From Spartobacteria bacterium LR76 (GTDB taxonomy: Bacteria > Verrucomicrobiota > Verrucomicrobiia > Chthoniobacterales > Terrimicrobiaceae): a stretch of DNA of 64,000 nucleotides. The stretch spans positions 1 through 64,000 of the forward strand of contig QAYZ01000007.1 in NCBI GenBank assembly GCA_003054655.1, read 5' to 3'. The notes under the pieces are model-generated. The model was not told the DNA's origin. It saw nothing but the letters and a program-made list of their open reading frames with translations, and ran no database searches. Positions 1-7,972 of the stretch are shown in pieces (the first letter of the stretch is position 1; each line of letters begins with the position of its first letter). Both the position numbers and the translations under genes were made by a program.

Positions 1-433
1 TCCTATGCAAACAAGCCGCTTAATTATCCATCGCGCTTGTCCAAACATCAGGGGGACACTACATGGCGAGATTGAAGATGAGGCAGCCCAGGCGGCAGGA
101 TGACGACTTCGAAAAATCCCAAGATCACCGGGACTTCAAAATCACTCATTTTGACGAGAACTCCCAAGAAGGGCGAGGGGTCGGGCCTGAATGTCATCAA
201 GATAAGGCCAGTTTGGGAGTGTTTGCCCAGTTGAAGGAAGTTACTGGCGTTGATCAGTCTCTCTCCGGACCGATTCTCTCCCTCCAGGCGATTTGCTGAG
301 AAGCCCGGAGCCCGCCTGCAGGACCGAAACCTGCTTTTAGGTGCTTTTCGAGCGTTTTGCGTAGGAATTTCCCCCTCGAAAAGCTTCCTTATCTTAACGC
401 CATTCGGGTTGGGTAGCCCATGGAAAATGTCTG
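1..433. other. Left-edge stretch without a convincing gene
   Basis: No product is recognisable here on either strand. A 78-codon plus-strand reading frame begins at 63 and has an AGGGGG sequence about six bases upstream that could act as a ribosome binding site. Its protein is rich in charged residues, matches no family I know and is overlapped by another short frame at 250. It may be a remnant of a degraded gene. The nearest real gene is on the opposite strand and ends at 434. Confidence 0.4.
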
Positions 434-1003
434 TTATAGGACTGAACCCTTGACGATATCTCCCAAATGCCCAAGCAGGATCTCACGCGCTTCGGCGTTG
501 GGTGCGAAGTCGTGGACAAACTTTCTCAAGGCATCCATGTCTGCCAATTTGCAGATGATTGCTTCCTGAATAAAGTCGCGGTCTTTTGGGCGATCTGCCT
601 CCAGCTTATTGTAGAGGAGATCCATCAATCCCAGGACGAGAAGCGAGTTTTCGCCAAATCTGAGAACCGTTGCCCGGTCCTCCCATCCAGGTGGTTGAGT
701 CAATAACGTCCATGACCCAAGGCGCTCGATGTAAAAGCCATACTGTTCGTGAAACTTGCTGGCTTCCCCGAGTGCAAAAATACTTTCGTCCAAGGCGGCC
801 TTTTCATTGTGTCTCGGCCAGATATCCACATCGTCCGTGGTGGCGAGCTGAGCCAATTCCGGCGGGGCGGTGATAGCGAGAGTGCCGCGTCCCACTGCCA
901 CAAACTCCTTCTCGCCCGTCAACTGCGCAAGCTCCCGAATGGCCACACCGAGCAGCTCGCGGGTGATCTCAACGGCCATGCACTGCTGAAGCCAGCCCTC
1001 CAA
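434..1003 (-). CDS. DUF6036-type nucleotidyltransferase-like protein
   Basis: The 189-residue protein resembles small nucleotidyltransferase-fold proteins annotated DUF6036. It has a glycine-containing GRGTLAI stretch near residue 38 and an acidic TDDVDIW motif near 56-62, which fits the metal-binding DxD of the fold. Such proteins are often half of two-gene modules in which a small helical protein precedes the nucleotidyltransferase, and that is the arrangement here: the upstream gene ends at 969, inside the start of this one. A second in-frame ATG at 979 would shorten the overlap. A toxin-antitoxin role, as in AbiE or MenAT systems, is inference. The family call is moderate. Confidence 0.6.
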   Translation of the reverse strand: MEGWLQQCMAVEITRELLGVAIRELAQLTGEKEFVAVGRGTLAITAPPELAQLATTDDVDIWPRHNEKAALDESIFALGEASKFHEQYGFYIERLGSWTLLTQPPGWEDRATVLRFGENSLLVLGLMDLLYNKLEADRPKDRDFIQEAIICKLADMDALRKFVHDFAPNAEAREILLGHLGDIVKGSVL

Positions 1004-1304
1004 ACGGATGGCAATCCATGAGGGTCTGGAACTCTTCAGGGGGACGAACCAACAGTGTCGCTATGTCCTCCATGGTCCTCGTGCGAAGAAGTTCCTCCCA
1101 CTGCCGCCTGCTCCATTGCTGTCGGGGAGCTTTTTTGTTGGACAATGTGACCGTGGCAGCCTCCAAGGCCCGTACGGGATCTTCGAGAATCACCGCAGCC
1201 AAGCGCTTGCGAAAGGTCTCGGTGCGTAGAGCATGGGCCTGTGCGGCCTCCCTCTTTTGACCGAGCAGGCGGCGGTATTCGGTGCTAGAGATGCGAGCCT
1301 CCAT
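969..1304 (-). CDS. Small helical partner of the nucleotidyltransferase
   Basis: This encodes 111 residues, charged and probably largely helical, without a signal peptide or membrane segment. I recognise no domain. The end overlaps the start of the nucleotidyltransferase-like gene by up to 35 bases, so the two are probably translationally coupled. Paired small ORFs of this kind in front of DUF6036 or AbiEii-like nucleotidyltransferases commonly act as antitoxin or DNA-binding partner. That role is inferred from position only. Confidence 0.55.
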   Translation of the reverse strand: MEARISSTEYRRLLGQKREAAQAHALRTETFRKRLAAVILEDPVRALEAATVTLSNKKAPRQQWSRRQWEELLRTRTMEDIATLLVRPPEEFQTLMDCHPFGGLASAVHGR

Positions 1305-1442
1305 GGAGCAAACCTTCCAACTGGGAATTTACCACGAGCAGGAGTCGGGTAAAGGCTCAAATCACGCATGAGCCCCTTCACCAGTCCATTTATGCCGCCC
1401 TTCCTTTCCCGCCTAGGATTCCATCTGGAAAGCTCCCCACTT

Positions 1443-1775
1443 TCACCCCCGACGGCGGGATGCCTTTCTGGTAGCTGCTCGGCGACCGCAGGCGAAGAGC
1501 AGCCCAAAGATCAGGCCGAGGGCAGCGGGGCCACCAAGCCCTATCAAAAACGGCTGGCTCACGGTAAAGTTCCAAGCCAACCGAACGGCCAAGCCGAAGA
1601 TCATCGCTGCGGGAAAAAAGCAGAACACGCATGCGGCAAGATCGAGCAGAAGGGAACGCCCCGTTCCTTTTTGAGAGGGTGGAACGGAAACGCTGACGAC
1701 CATAAAGATGACGCCGTAGATCGCAACGCACACCAGCAGGAAGAAGGGAATTGCGCCATTCCAAGCGGTATCCAT
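1443..1775 (-). CDS. Small integral membrane protein
   Basis: The 110-residue hydrophobic protein has about three predicted membrane segments (roughly residues 8-28, 45-65 and 75-95) and a short basic C-terminal tail rich in Arg and Lys, which would be cytoplasmic. No family was recognised. It lies between the nucleotidyltransferase pair and the MazG operon on the same strand. The alternative frames over this stretch have no membrane pattern, so this frame is preferred. Confidence 0.55.
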   Translation of the reverse strand: MDTAWNGAIPFFLLVCVAIYGVIFMVVSVSVPPSQKGTGRSLLLDLAACVFCFFPAAMIFGLAVRLAWNFTVSQPFLIGLGGPAALGLIFGLLFACGRRAATRKASRRRG

Positions 1776-1807
1776 CGGCGCTGATCTCGGTGTGGAGTTC
1801 TATTCCC

Positions 1808-2797
1808 CTACAACCCACCCAAAAACTTCTGCAGTTTTTCGGCGACGGTGGAGAAGCTGAGGGTGCGGGCGGCGGTGGATTCTACTTGCGCGAGGGCGTG
1901 GCGGTAGGTGGCTTCGTCGGCCAAGAGGGATGAGGCGATGGCGGAGAGTTGCTCGGGGGTGCGGCCGAGGCCGCTAGTGTCGGGGAAGGCCATTCGCTCG
2001 ACGGCTCCGTCGCCGCCGACACAGATGACGCGGGCCAGCAGAGCGTCGCCTGCGACCTGGCCGGGGACGGCGCTGCGGTCGAGCTGGAAGACGATGCGGT
2101 GGCGGGCCATCTCGCGCAGGTACTCGGGATAGGGCAGCGGGCCGGTGAGGATGCGGAGCGACGGGCTGATGGACTGGAGGAGGCGCTCGCCGCGGCGGCC
2201 GTCGGTATTCACCACGGTCACGCGCTGGGCGAGGCGGCCGGCAGTGGCGACGGCGAGGAGGTGGTTGCGGGACGGGATGTCAAACTCGCGGGTGCCGACG
2301 AAGATGCCGGAGCGGTCGGCGATGGGGGCGGAGAAATTCCACGCCGGGGCCTCGATGGGGTACGGGGTGGGCAGGAATTCCCCCCGGCGGCTGCCGGCGG
2401 ATTCGTACAGGGCGATGAGCTCGGGGGTGCTGGCGAGGTAACCGTCGGCGGCGCGGCAGATCTCGGCGAATTTTGCGTAGCGCTTCGCGTCGTTGAGGGC
2501 GTCGGAGACCTGGTGGAGGCCGGATTCCTTCCACGAGACGAGGGTGCGGACGTTGCGTTCGCGCAGGGTATTGACGGCGTCCAGCGCGGCGTCGAGGCCA
2601 TTGCGGCGCAGGAGAACGAGGACGGCGGTGACGGTGGGAGGAATCTCGCGCACGTCGCGGGCAAAGGACCCGCGCACACAGGCGGCGTAGGCGTGGTAGT
2701 TGATCGGCGCGTGGCCGGGGTCGGCGGGCGAACCGGCGGCGCTGGGAAAGGTCTGGAAGGCGTCGCGGCCACCGGGGTTGAGAACGGCAAAGGGCAC
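1808..2797 (-). CDS. Glycosyltransferase-like protein
   Basis: The 329-residue cytoplasmic protein begins with GTG. Its organisation resembles a GT-B glycosyltransferase: an N-terminal half with a possible acceptor side, and a C-terminal half with FVGTREFDIPSRN, ILTGPLPYPEYLREMA and FQLDRS segments. These match the pattern of group 1-like enzymes in which a sugar-nucleotide pocket precedes a final helix. It is the last gene of the minus-strand run rhomboid-like, DUF2270, MazG, and starts 18 bases after the mazG stop. Substrate and pathway cannot be read from the sequence. The call rests on weak overall resemblance. Confidence 0.5.
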   Translation of the reverse strand: MPFAVLNPGGRDAFQTFPSAAGSPADPGHAPINYHAYAACVRGSFARDVREIPPTVTAVLVLLRRNGLDAALDAVNTLRERNVRTLVSWKESGLHQVSDALNDAKRYAKFAEICRAADGYLASTPELIALYESAGSRRGEFLPTPYPIEAPAWNFSAPIADRSGIFVGTREFDIPSRNHLLAVATAGRLAQRVTVVNTDGRRGERLLQSISPSLRILTGPLPYPEYLREMARHRIVFQLDRSAVPGQVAGDALLARVICVGGDGAVERMAFPDTSGLGRTPEQLSAIASSLLADEATYRHALAQVESTAARTLSFSTVAEKLQKFLGGL

Positions 2798-2815
2798 GTG
2801 GAGTGTGAGGTGGGG

Positions 2816-3601
2816 TCAGGCTTGAGTGGAGGCGGCAGCAGCGGCTTTGTGCTGGTCCCAGAGGGCATTCATTTCGTCGGGCGAGGCATCCTCGATGCGG
2901 CGTCCCTGGGCGGCGAGGGCGGCCTCGACGGCCTGGAAGCGGGAGACGAACTTGCGGGTGGCGGCGGCGAGGGCGGTCTCGCTGTCGACCTTGAGCTTGC
3001 GGGAGAGGTTGACGACGGTGAAAAGGAGGTCGCCCAGCTCCTCCTCGACGTGGCGGGTTTCGCCGGAGGCGAGGGCCTGGCGGAGTTCCGCGATCTCCTC
3101 CTCGACCTTGTCAAAGACGGGGTCGGTGGCCTGCCAGTCGAAGCCGACGCGGGCGGCTTTCTTTTGGGCATTCTGCGCGCGCAGGAGGGCGGGCTGGCCG
3201 GAGCCGAGGCCGTCCATGATGGAGGTGCGGTCTTTTTTCTCGGCGCGCTTGATCTGCTCCCACTGGAGGAGCACCTCCGCGCTGTCGGCGGCGGCCTTGT
3301 CGCCAAAGACGTGGGGGTGGCGGCGGATGAGCTTTTCGCAAACCTCGGCGACGACTTCATCGAAGGAAAAGGCGTCGCGTTCGCCCGCCATCTGGGCGTG
3401 CATGACGACGTGGAGCAGGATGTCGCCGAGCTCCTCGCGGAGATTGGGGTCGTCGGCCTTGTCGATGGCCTCGATGACCTCGTAGCACTCCTCGACGAGG
3501 GCGGCGCGGAGGCTGGAGTGGGTCTGCTCGCGGTCCCAGGGGCAGCCATCGGGGGCGCGGAGCCGGGCGACGATGTCGCGGAGACGGGAGATGTCGCTCA
3601 T
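2816..3601 (-). CDS. mazG: Nucleoside triphosphate pyrophosphohydrolase MazG
   Basis: The 261-residue protein hydrolyses NTPs or dNTPs to the monophosphate and pyrophosphate, clearing aberrant nucleotides. It has the tandem MazG arrangement. The N-terminal copy carries PDGCPWDREQTH (residues 17-28) and the metal-binding EECYE (37-41), with ELGDILLHVV after it. The C-terminal copy carries a second EEEIAEL and EELGDLLFTVVN. Length matches E. coli MazG (263 residues). Its ATG overlaps the stop of the DUF2270 gene in an ATGA, so translation is coupled. Confidence 0.95.
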   Translation of the reverse strand: MSDISRLRDIVARLRAPDGCPWDREQTHSSLRAALVEECYEVIEAIDKADDPNLREELGDILLHVVMHAQMAGERDAFSFDEVVAEVCEKLIRRHPHVFGDKAAADSAEVLLQWEQIKRAEKKDRTSIMDGLGSGQPALLRAQNAQKKAARVGFDWQATDPVFDKVEEEIAELRQALASGETRHVEEELGDLLFTVVNLSRKLKVDSETALAAATRKFVSRFQAVEAALAAQGRRIEDASPDEMNALWDQHKAAAAASTQA

Positions 3602-4320
3602 ATGCGCCAGAGCGAGGCGTTGCCGCCGCTGAATTCATTGATCTCCTCGGAGGAACGCCGGGAGACGTAGATGACGAGGAAGCCGACGATGAAGACGGTG
3701 GCGAGGTACACGACGCAAGCGATCCAGGCCGGGAGAGCGTAGACGGCGAGGGCGTTGTAAAAGTGCTCGAGCGAGTCGATGGGGCTCTTTGCGTGAATGA
3801 AGACCTTCAGCGTCCAGGCGACGAGGATGATGGCGAAGATGAAGACGTAGTTGCGCTTCAGCCGCCGGGCGACGGCCTCGATGGCGGTGATTTTAAAGGA
3901 CGGCAGGATGAGATCCTCGCAAACGAGCCGCCGCCACTCGCCATCGAGGAGCTGCTGGCTCTGCGAGATCATGGGGACGAGGAAATGCGACTCCAGCATG
4001 CGGACGCGCCCGCGAAAGGCGTCGTAAAACCGATACCGCCGCGCCTCGATCCAGAGGAGCATCCAGACGAAGGCGAGATTAAAGAAAAAGACGATGTGGG
4101 GGACGTTGGGAAACGAGAAGGCGACGGTGATGATGGACGTCGTGCTCGTGATGGCCCAGGTGGTGGTGACGTCGAGGCGCTGCCGCCAGATCATGATGCG
4201 GCCCAGCTCGCCACGATAGAAGTGGATCATGGCGTTGACGTAACAACTGTCCTGCAAACTCGGGACAGGCATCCCGGAGTTGTCGGAGCGAGGCGGTTGT
4301 GGAGTGGGTATATCGGACAT
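3598..4320 (-). CDS. DUF2270 integral membrane protein
   Basis: The 240-residue protein matches the DUF2270 pattern. A soluble N-terminus contains MIHFYRGELGRI, followed by two membrane segments around 55-95, a central FRGRVRMLESHFLVPM region and two more membrane segments around 155-220. Function is unknown for the family. The gene starts on the base after the TAA of the rhomboid-like gene and ends in an ATGA overlap with mazG, so all three are almost certainly one operon. Confidence 0.75.
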   Translation of the reverse strand: MSDIPTPQPPRSDNSGMPVPSLQDSCYVNAMIHFYRGELGRIMIWRQRLDVTTTWAITSTTSIITVAFSFPNVPHIVFFFNLAFVWMLLWIEARRYRFYDAFRGRVRMLESHFLVPMISQSQQLLDGEWRRLVCEDLILPSFKITAIEAVARRLKRNYVFIFAIILVAWTLKVFIHAKSPIDSLEHFYNALAVYALPAWIACVVYLATVFIVGFLVIYVSRRSSEEINEFSGGNASLWRI

Positions 4321-5166
4321 TTAGCGCGACCGCTCCTTATCCAACAGGGCGGCGCGGGCGCGCTCAAGCTTTTCACGCTCGGCCTTCGTCAGGCTGGCGA
4401 TGCCCTGGCGCGCGATCTTTTCCAGGATTGGGTCGATGGACTCGATATCCTCCTGCGGTTTTTCCCGGGGAACGACCCGCAGGCTGCGGCGCGAGCGGCG
4501 CTGGCGGATGAGCTGGCCGAAGGACGGGATGGCGAGGAAGGACACGGAGGAGACGCCCTCGCGGGCGAGCCAGAGCGCGCCGACAAAACACGAGCCCCAC
4601 ATCACGGCGAGGGAGACCCAGGATTGAGCAGCCATCATCATCAGGCTGTTCAGGCCCAAGGCAGCGATGCCGATCCAGCGGGCCTGGATGGAGAAAAATA
4701 TCTCGGCACCAGGGTAAATGAGCACAAACGCAATGAAGGTCGCAAAATTGACCGCGTCCGCCCCCGCGAGAGGCATCACCGAATAGCCCAGTGCCGAAAG
4801 AACAGTCAGGAGCAATGGCCCGGAAATCAGCAGCAGCCCGTACAGCCAGGCGAAGGATGTGCGCCCGACAAACTTTTCCACATCCCGGCCAAAGTACGCC
4901 AGCATCAGAATCTGGACGGCGGTCCAAAAGTCTGGCCGGATGACAAATGAGTAGGACACCACCTGCCAGAGCTGAAACTCACGAAACGCGGTAAATGGGC
5001 TGAAAGCCAGCCAGTCGAAAAACCAGGCACCTCCGAAGGCCATCATGAGTGCAGTAAGCACCATGCACCCTGCCTGGAAGGCCGCCAGCACCGTCGCGAG
5101 GTAAACAGGCATCTGGCCCACCCAGGTGATAGGCTCGCAATGCTCGAAATTGCGGTTGGCTATCAT
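4321..5166 (-). CDS. Rhomboid-like membrane protein, probably inactive
   Basis: The 281 residues form six likely membrane segments and a cytoplasmic tail. The fold and a C-terminal DUF6576-like segment (about 244-275, DPILEKIARQGIASLTKAER) are those of rhomboid-family proteins. The usual GxSG catalytic motif is GADA at 135-138, and the last membrane segment (WGSCFVGALW) lacks the partner histidine. I therefore infer a non-proteolytic pseudo-rhomboid. It is the first gene of the operon with DUF2270 and mazG and is transcribed away from pckG. Confidence 0.75.
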   Translation of the reverse strand: MIANRNFEHCEPITWVGQMPVYLATVLAAFQAGCMVLTALMMAFGGAWFFDWLAFSPFTAFREFQLWQVVSYSFVIRPDFWTAVQILMLAYFGRDVEKFVGRTSFAWLYGLLLISGPLLLTVLSALGYSVMPLAGADAVNFATFIAFVLIYPGAEIFFSIQARWIGIAALGLNSLMMMAAQSWVSLAVMWGSCFVGALWLAREGVSSVSFLAIPSFGQLIRQRRSRRSLRVVPREKPQEDIESIDPILEKIARQGIASLTKAEREKLERARAALLDKERSR

Positions 5167-5250
5167 TGCTCAATGGTCAATTTAAGACTGCCCTTCGCGC
5201 GAAACAAGAAGGAATCTTTGGTCATTTTTGAGCAAAACTGATGAAAGCAC

Positions 5251-5282
5251 TTGTCATCATGTTTTGCATAAGATTATCTTAT
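5251..5282 (+). promoter_or_regulatory. Candidate promoter and palindrome of pckG
   Basis: TTGTCA at 5251-5256 and TTATCT at 5274-5279 are separated by 17 bases and resemble a vegetative sigma promoter about 35 bases before the pckG start. The -10 box lies inside a 15-base odd palindrome, ATAAGATTATCTTAT (5268-5282), that a repressor could occupy. The region is AT-rich compared with the flanking genes. Confidence 0.5.
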
Positions 5283-5313
5283 ACGTGCAGTCCGAAAATC
5301 ACTGCCCACTTTT

Positions 5314-7155
5314 ATGACACAACTCGCAAACCCACTGGGGACTCAACAGCCTGACAATCCGGCGGTATTGGATTGGGTGAATGAAATCGCAAAATTAACG
5401 GAGCCGAAGGAAATTTTCTGGGTCGATGGATCGGAAGCAGAAGACCGTCTCATGCGCGAGCGGATCGTGGAATCCGGCGCCGGTCAGTGGCTGAACGAAA
5501 AGCTGCGCCCGAATTCGCTTCTCGTTCGCAGCGACCCGCGCGACGTGGCTCGCGTGGAGCAGCGCACCTTCATCTGTTCGCTCTCGCCGAAGGACGCAGG
5601 CCCGACGAACAACTGGGAAGACCCCAAGGTGATGAAGGCCAAGCTGAACGGCCTCTTCAAGGGCTGTATGAAGGGCCGCACGATGTATGTGATCCCCTTC
5701 TCGATGGGCCCGATCGGATCGCCCATCGCCCAGTACGGCATCGAGATCTCCGACAGCCCGTACGTGGTGGCCAACATGCGCATCATGACCCGCATGGGAT
5801 CGGCCGTGTATGCCGAGATCGCCAAGACCGGCACGTTTGTGAAGTGCCTGCACTCGGTCGGTTACCCGCTCGACGGACGCGCCGATGTGCCGTGGCCGTG
5901 CGATCCTGAGAATACCTACATCACGCACTTCCCCGAGGAGCGCCTGATCATCAGCTACGGATCGGGATATGGTGGCAACGCGCTGCTGGGCAAGAAGTGC
6001 TTCGCGCTGCGCATCGCCTCGACGATGGCCCGCGACGAAGGCTGGATGGCCGAGCACATGCTCATCCTCGCCGTGACGGACCCGCAGGGCAAAAAGACCT
6101 ACGTTTCCGCGGCCTTCCCGAGCGCCTGCGGCAAGACGAACTTTGCCATGCTCATCCCGCCGAAAGATCTCGCGGACAAGGGCTGGAAGGTGACGACCAT
6201 CGGCGACGACATCGCCTGGATCAAGCCCGGCCCGACGGGATACCTGCATGCGATCAACCCGGAAGCCGGTTTCTTCGGCGTCGCCCCGGGCACCTCGTAC
6301 GACAGCAACCCGATGGCCATGGATTCCGCCAAGAAGGACACGATCTTCACGAACGTGGCCCTCACCGACGACGGTGATGTGTGGTGGGAAGGAATGACGA
6401 AGCAGGCCCCGGCCCATCTGATCGACTGGAAGGGCAAGGACTGGACCCCGGAGACGAAGGATGCCGATGGCAAGCCCGTCCTGAGCAGCCACCCGAACAG
6501 CCGCTTCACCGCCCCGGCCCGCAACTGCCCGATCATCGACGAAGATTGGGAAAACCCCGCCGGTGTCCCCATCAGCGCGATCATCTTCGGCGGCCGCCGC
6601 GCCACCACGATGCCGCTGATCTTCCAGGCCTTTAACTGGATCCACGGCGTGTACCTCGGCGCCACGGTCGGCTCGGAAATGACGGCCGCCGCAGCGGGAA
6701 CGCTCGGCCAGGTGCGTCGCGACCCGATGGCCATGCTGCCCTTTGCCGGTTACAACATGGGCGACTACTTCAGCCACTGGCTGGAGATGCGCGGCAAGAT
6801 CAAGCACGTGCCCCGTATCTTCCACGTCAACTGGTTCCGCAAGGACGCGAATGGCAAGTTCCTCTGGCCGGGATTCGGCGAGAACACCCGCGTACTCAAG
6901 TGGATCGTCGAGCGCTGCCAGTACGGCGCCCACGCTCTCGAAACCTCGGTCGGCTGGGTGCCCCAGTACGAGGACCTCGGCCTCGACAGCATCGAGAAGA
7001 CGCTGACGAAGGAGCAGTTTGACGAAGTCCAGAAGCTGGACGTCGAAGAATGGCGCCGTGAGCTGATCCTGCAGGACGAACTCTTCTTCAAGCTCTACTC
7101 GAGCCTGCCGAAGGAACTCGTCTTCCAGCGGGAGCTGCTGCTCGCCCGACTGTAA
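5314..7155 (+). CDS. pckG: Phosphoenolpyruvate carboxykinase (GTP)
   Basis: The 613-residue cytoplasmic enzyme interconverts oxaloacetate plus GTP with phosphoenolpyruvate, CO2 and GDP, the first committed step of gluconeogenesis. Family marks of the GTP class include the P-loop FPSACGKTN at 268-276 with the active-site cysteine at 272, an upstream [10 protein letters not shown], and [13 protein letters not shown] with [19 protein letters not shown] downstream. Length is normal (about 600-620). It stands alone: the neighbour upstream is divergent, there is a promoter with palindrome at 5251-5282 and a terminator follows at 7205. Confidence 0.98.
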   Translation: MTQLANPLGTQQPDNPAVLDWVNEIAKLTEPKEIFWVDGSEAEDRLMRERIVESGAGQWLNEKLRPNSLLVRSDPRDVARVEQRTFICSLSPKDAGPTNNWEDPKVMKAKLNGLFKGCMKGRTMYVIPFSMGPIGSPIAQYGIEISDSPYVVANMRIMTRMGSAVYAEIAKTGTFVKCLHSVGYPLDGRADVPWPCDPENTYITHFPEERLIISYGSGYGGNALLGKKCFALRIASTMARDEGWMAEHMLILAVTDPQGKKTYVSAAFPSACGKTNFAMLIPPKDLADKGWKVTTIGDDIAWIKPGPTGYLHAINPEAGFFGVAPGTSYDSNPMAMDSAKKDTIFTNVALTDDGDVWWEGMTKQAPAHLIDWKGKDWTPETKDADGKPVLSSHPNSRFTAPARNCPIIDEDWENPAGVPISAIIFGGRRATTMPLIFQAFNWIHGVYLGATVGSEMTAAAAGTLGQVRRDPMAMLPFAGYNMGDYFSHWLEMRGKIKHVPRIFHVNWFRKDANGKFLWPGFGENTRVLKWIVERCQYGAHALETSVGWVPQYEDLGLDSIEKTLTKEQFDEVQKLDVEEWRRELILQDELFFKLYSSLPKELVFQRELLLARL

Positions 7156-7204
7156 AAGATTCCGAAAGCATAGTTTTTAACCACTTTTCCGTGGGGGAAA
7201 ACAG

Positions 7205-7241
7205 GAGGCGCGTCTTGTGGAGGGCGCGCCTCTTTGCTTTT
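7205..7241 (+). terminator. Rho-independent terminator after pckG
   Basis: The stem GAGGCGCG (7205-7212) pairs perfectly with CGCGCCTC (7225-7232) across a 12-base loop and is followed by a T-rich run. It lies 50 bases after the pckG stop. Confidence 0.8.
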
Positions 7242-7284
7242 CCAGGCATTGCCGCCCGGCGGGCGGATTGATACAGTGCCGGGC

Positions 7285-7704
7285 ATGCGTGCCTTCCTTC
7301 CCGTGCTGTGTGCCGTCGTCCTCGGCGGATGCGCCTCCGTAGGACACAACACCCCGAAGCCGTCGAGCGCGGCGATTCCCGCCACCGAGGCCCAGACGAA
7401 TATCGCCGTCCTGCGCGCCCAGGCCATCGCGAGCCGCATGGATGAGGCGAAGATCACGAAGCTCCGCAAATCCGGCACGCCCTTTCTCGCCGTCCGCACC
7501 CTCAGCCTCACCCCCGAGCAAGCCGCGCAGCTCAAGCATCTCCTCCCCTCCGGCAACCCCGCCGAACTCATCTGCGTCGTCGTCTGGAACGCCGCCACGG
7601 ACAAAGCCGTATCGCAGGAATGCTACGTCCTGAAGACCGCTCCCGACGTGGGCAAGCCCGTGACGCTCGGCGAGTATACGGCGGAGTATGTGGGGAGCAG
7701 GTGA
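7285..7704 (+). CDS. Small predicted lipoprotein
   Basis: The 139-residue protein has a short signal peptide ending in the lipobox LGGC (cysteine at about residue 18), so it should be lipid-anchored in the envelope. The start at 7285 is preferred over an upstream in-frame codon at 7234 because it places the signal sequence directly at the N-terminus and avoids overlap with the pckG terminator. The mature part is alpha/beta-like with no family I recognise. Confidence 0.7.
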   Translation: MRAFLPVLCAVVLGGCASVGHNTPKPSSAAIPATEAQTNIAVLRAQAIASRMDEAKITKLRKSGTPFLAVRTLSLTPEQAAQLKHLLPSGNPAELICVVVWNAATDKAVSQECYVLKTAPDVGKPVTLGEYTAEYVGSR

Positions 7705-7915
7705 GGCGGAAGGGGGATTGTCGCTACCCGATGGAAGCAGATTGTCGGCGGGCTGGAAATTATCCACTGTGCTTCCTCATGAAGAACCGCCCCCTCAAAA
7801 CCCGTCGACCCTTAGTCGGAGATACCGCGAGCGATACTCCGAGGCACCTCACAGAAGAGCCTAAACAATCTGTGTCTTAATTCTACCGATGGAGGATCCA
7901 TCTAGATATTCATTC

Positions 7916-7937
7916 AGGATAACCGATGTGTTATCCT
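7916..7937. promoter_or_regulatory. Inverted repeat upstream of the defence operon
   Basis: AGGATAAC (7916-7923) and GTTATCCT (7930-7937) are perfect 8-base inverted arms around a 6-base spacer, ending 35 bases before the helicase start. There is no T-run after it, so an operator or an RNA hairpin in the leader is more likely than a terminator. No regulator gene lies beside it. Confidence 0.45.
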
Positions 7938-7972
7938 ACCTTCACCCGCGAGTGACGCATTTCTGAGTTCCT

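Noticed and set aside
1949-3670. Long plus-strand frame of 573 codons opposite the glycosyltransferase-like and mazG genes
   Set aside because: Its protein is Gly/Ala/Asp/Glu repeats from the antisense of GC-rich codons, and it runs over two genes with clear families.
5395-6933. Minus-strand frame of 512 codons
   Set aside because: Antisense shadow of pckG; no domain.
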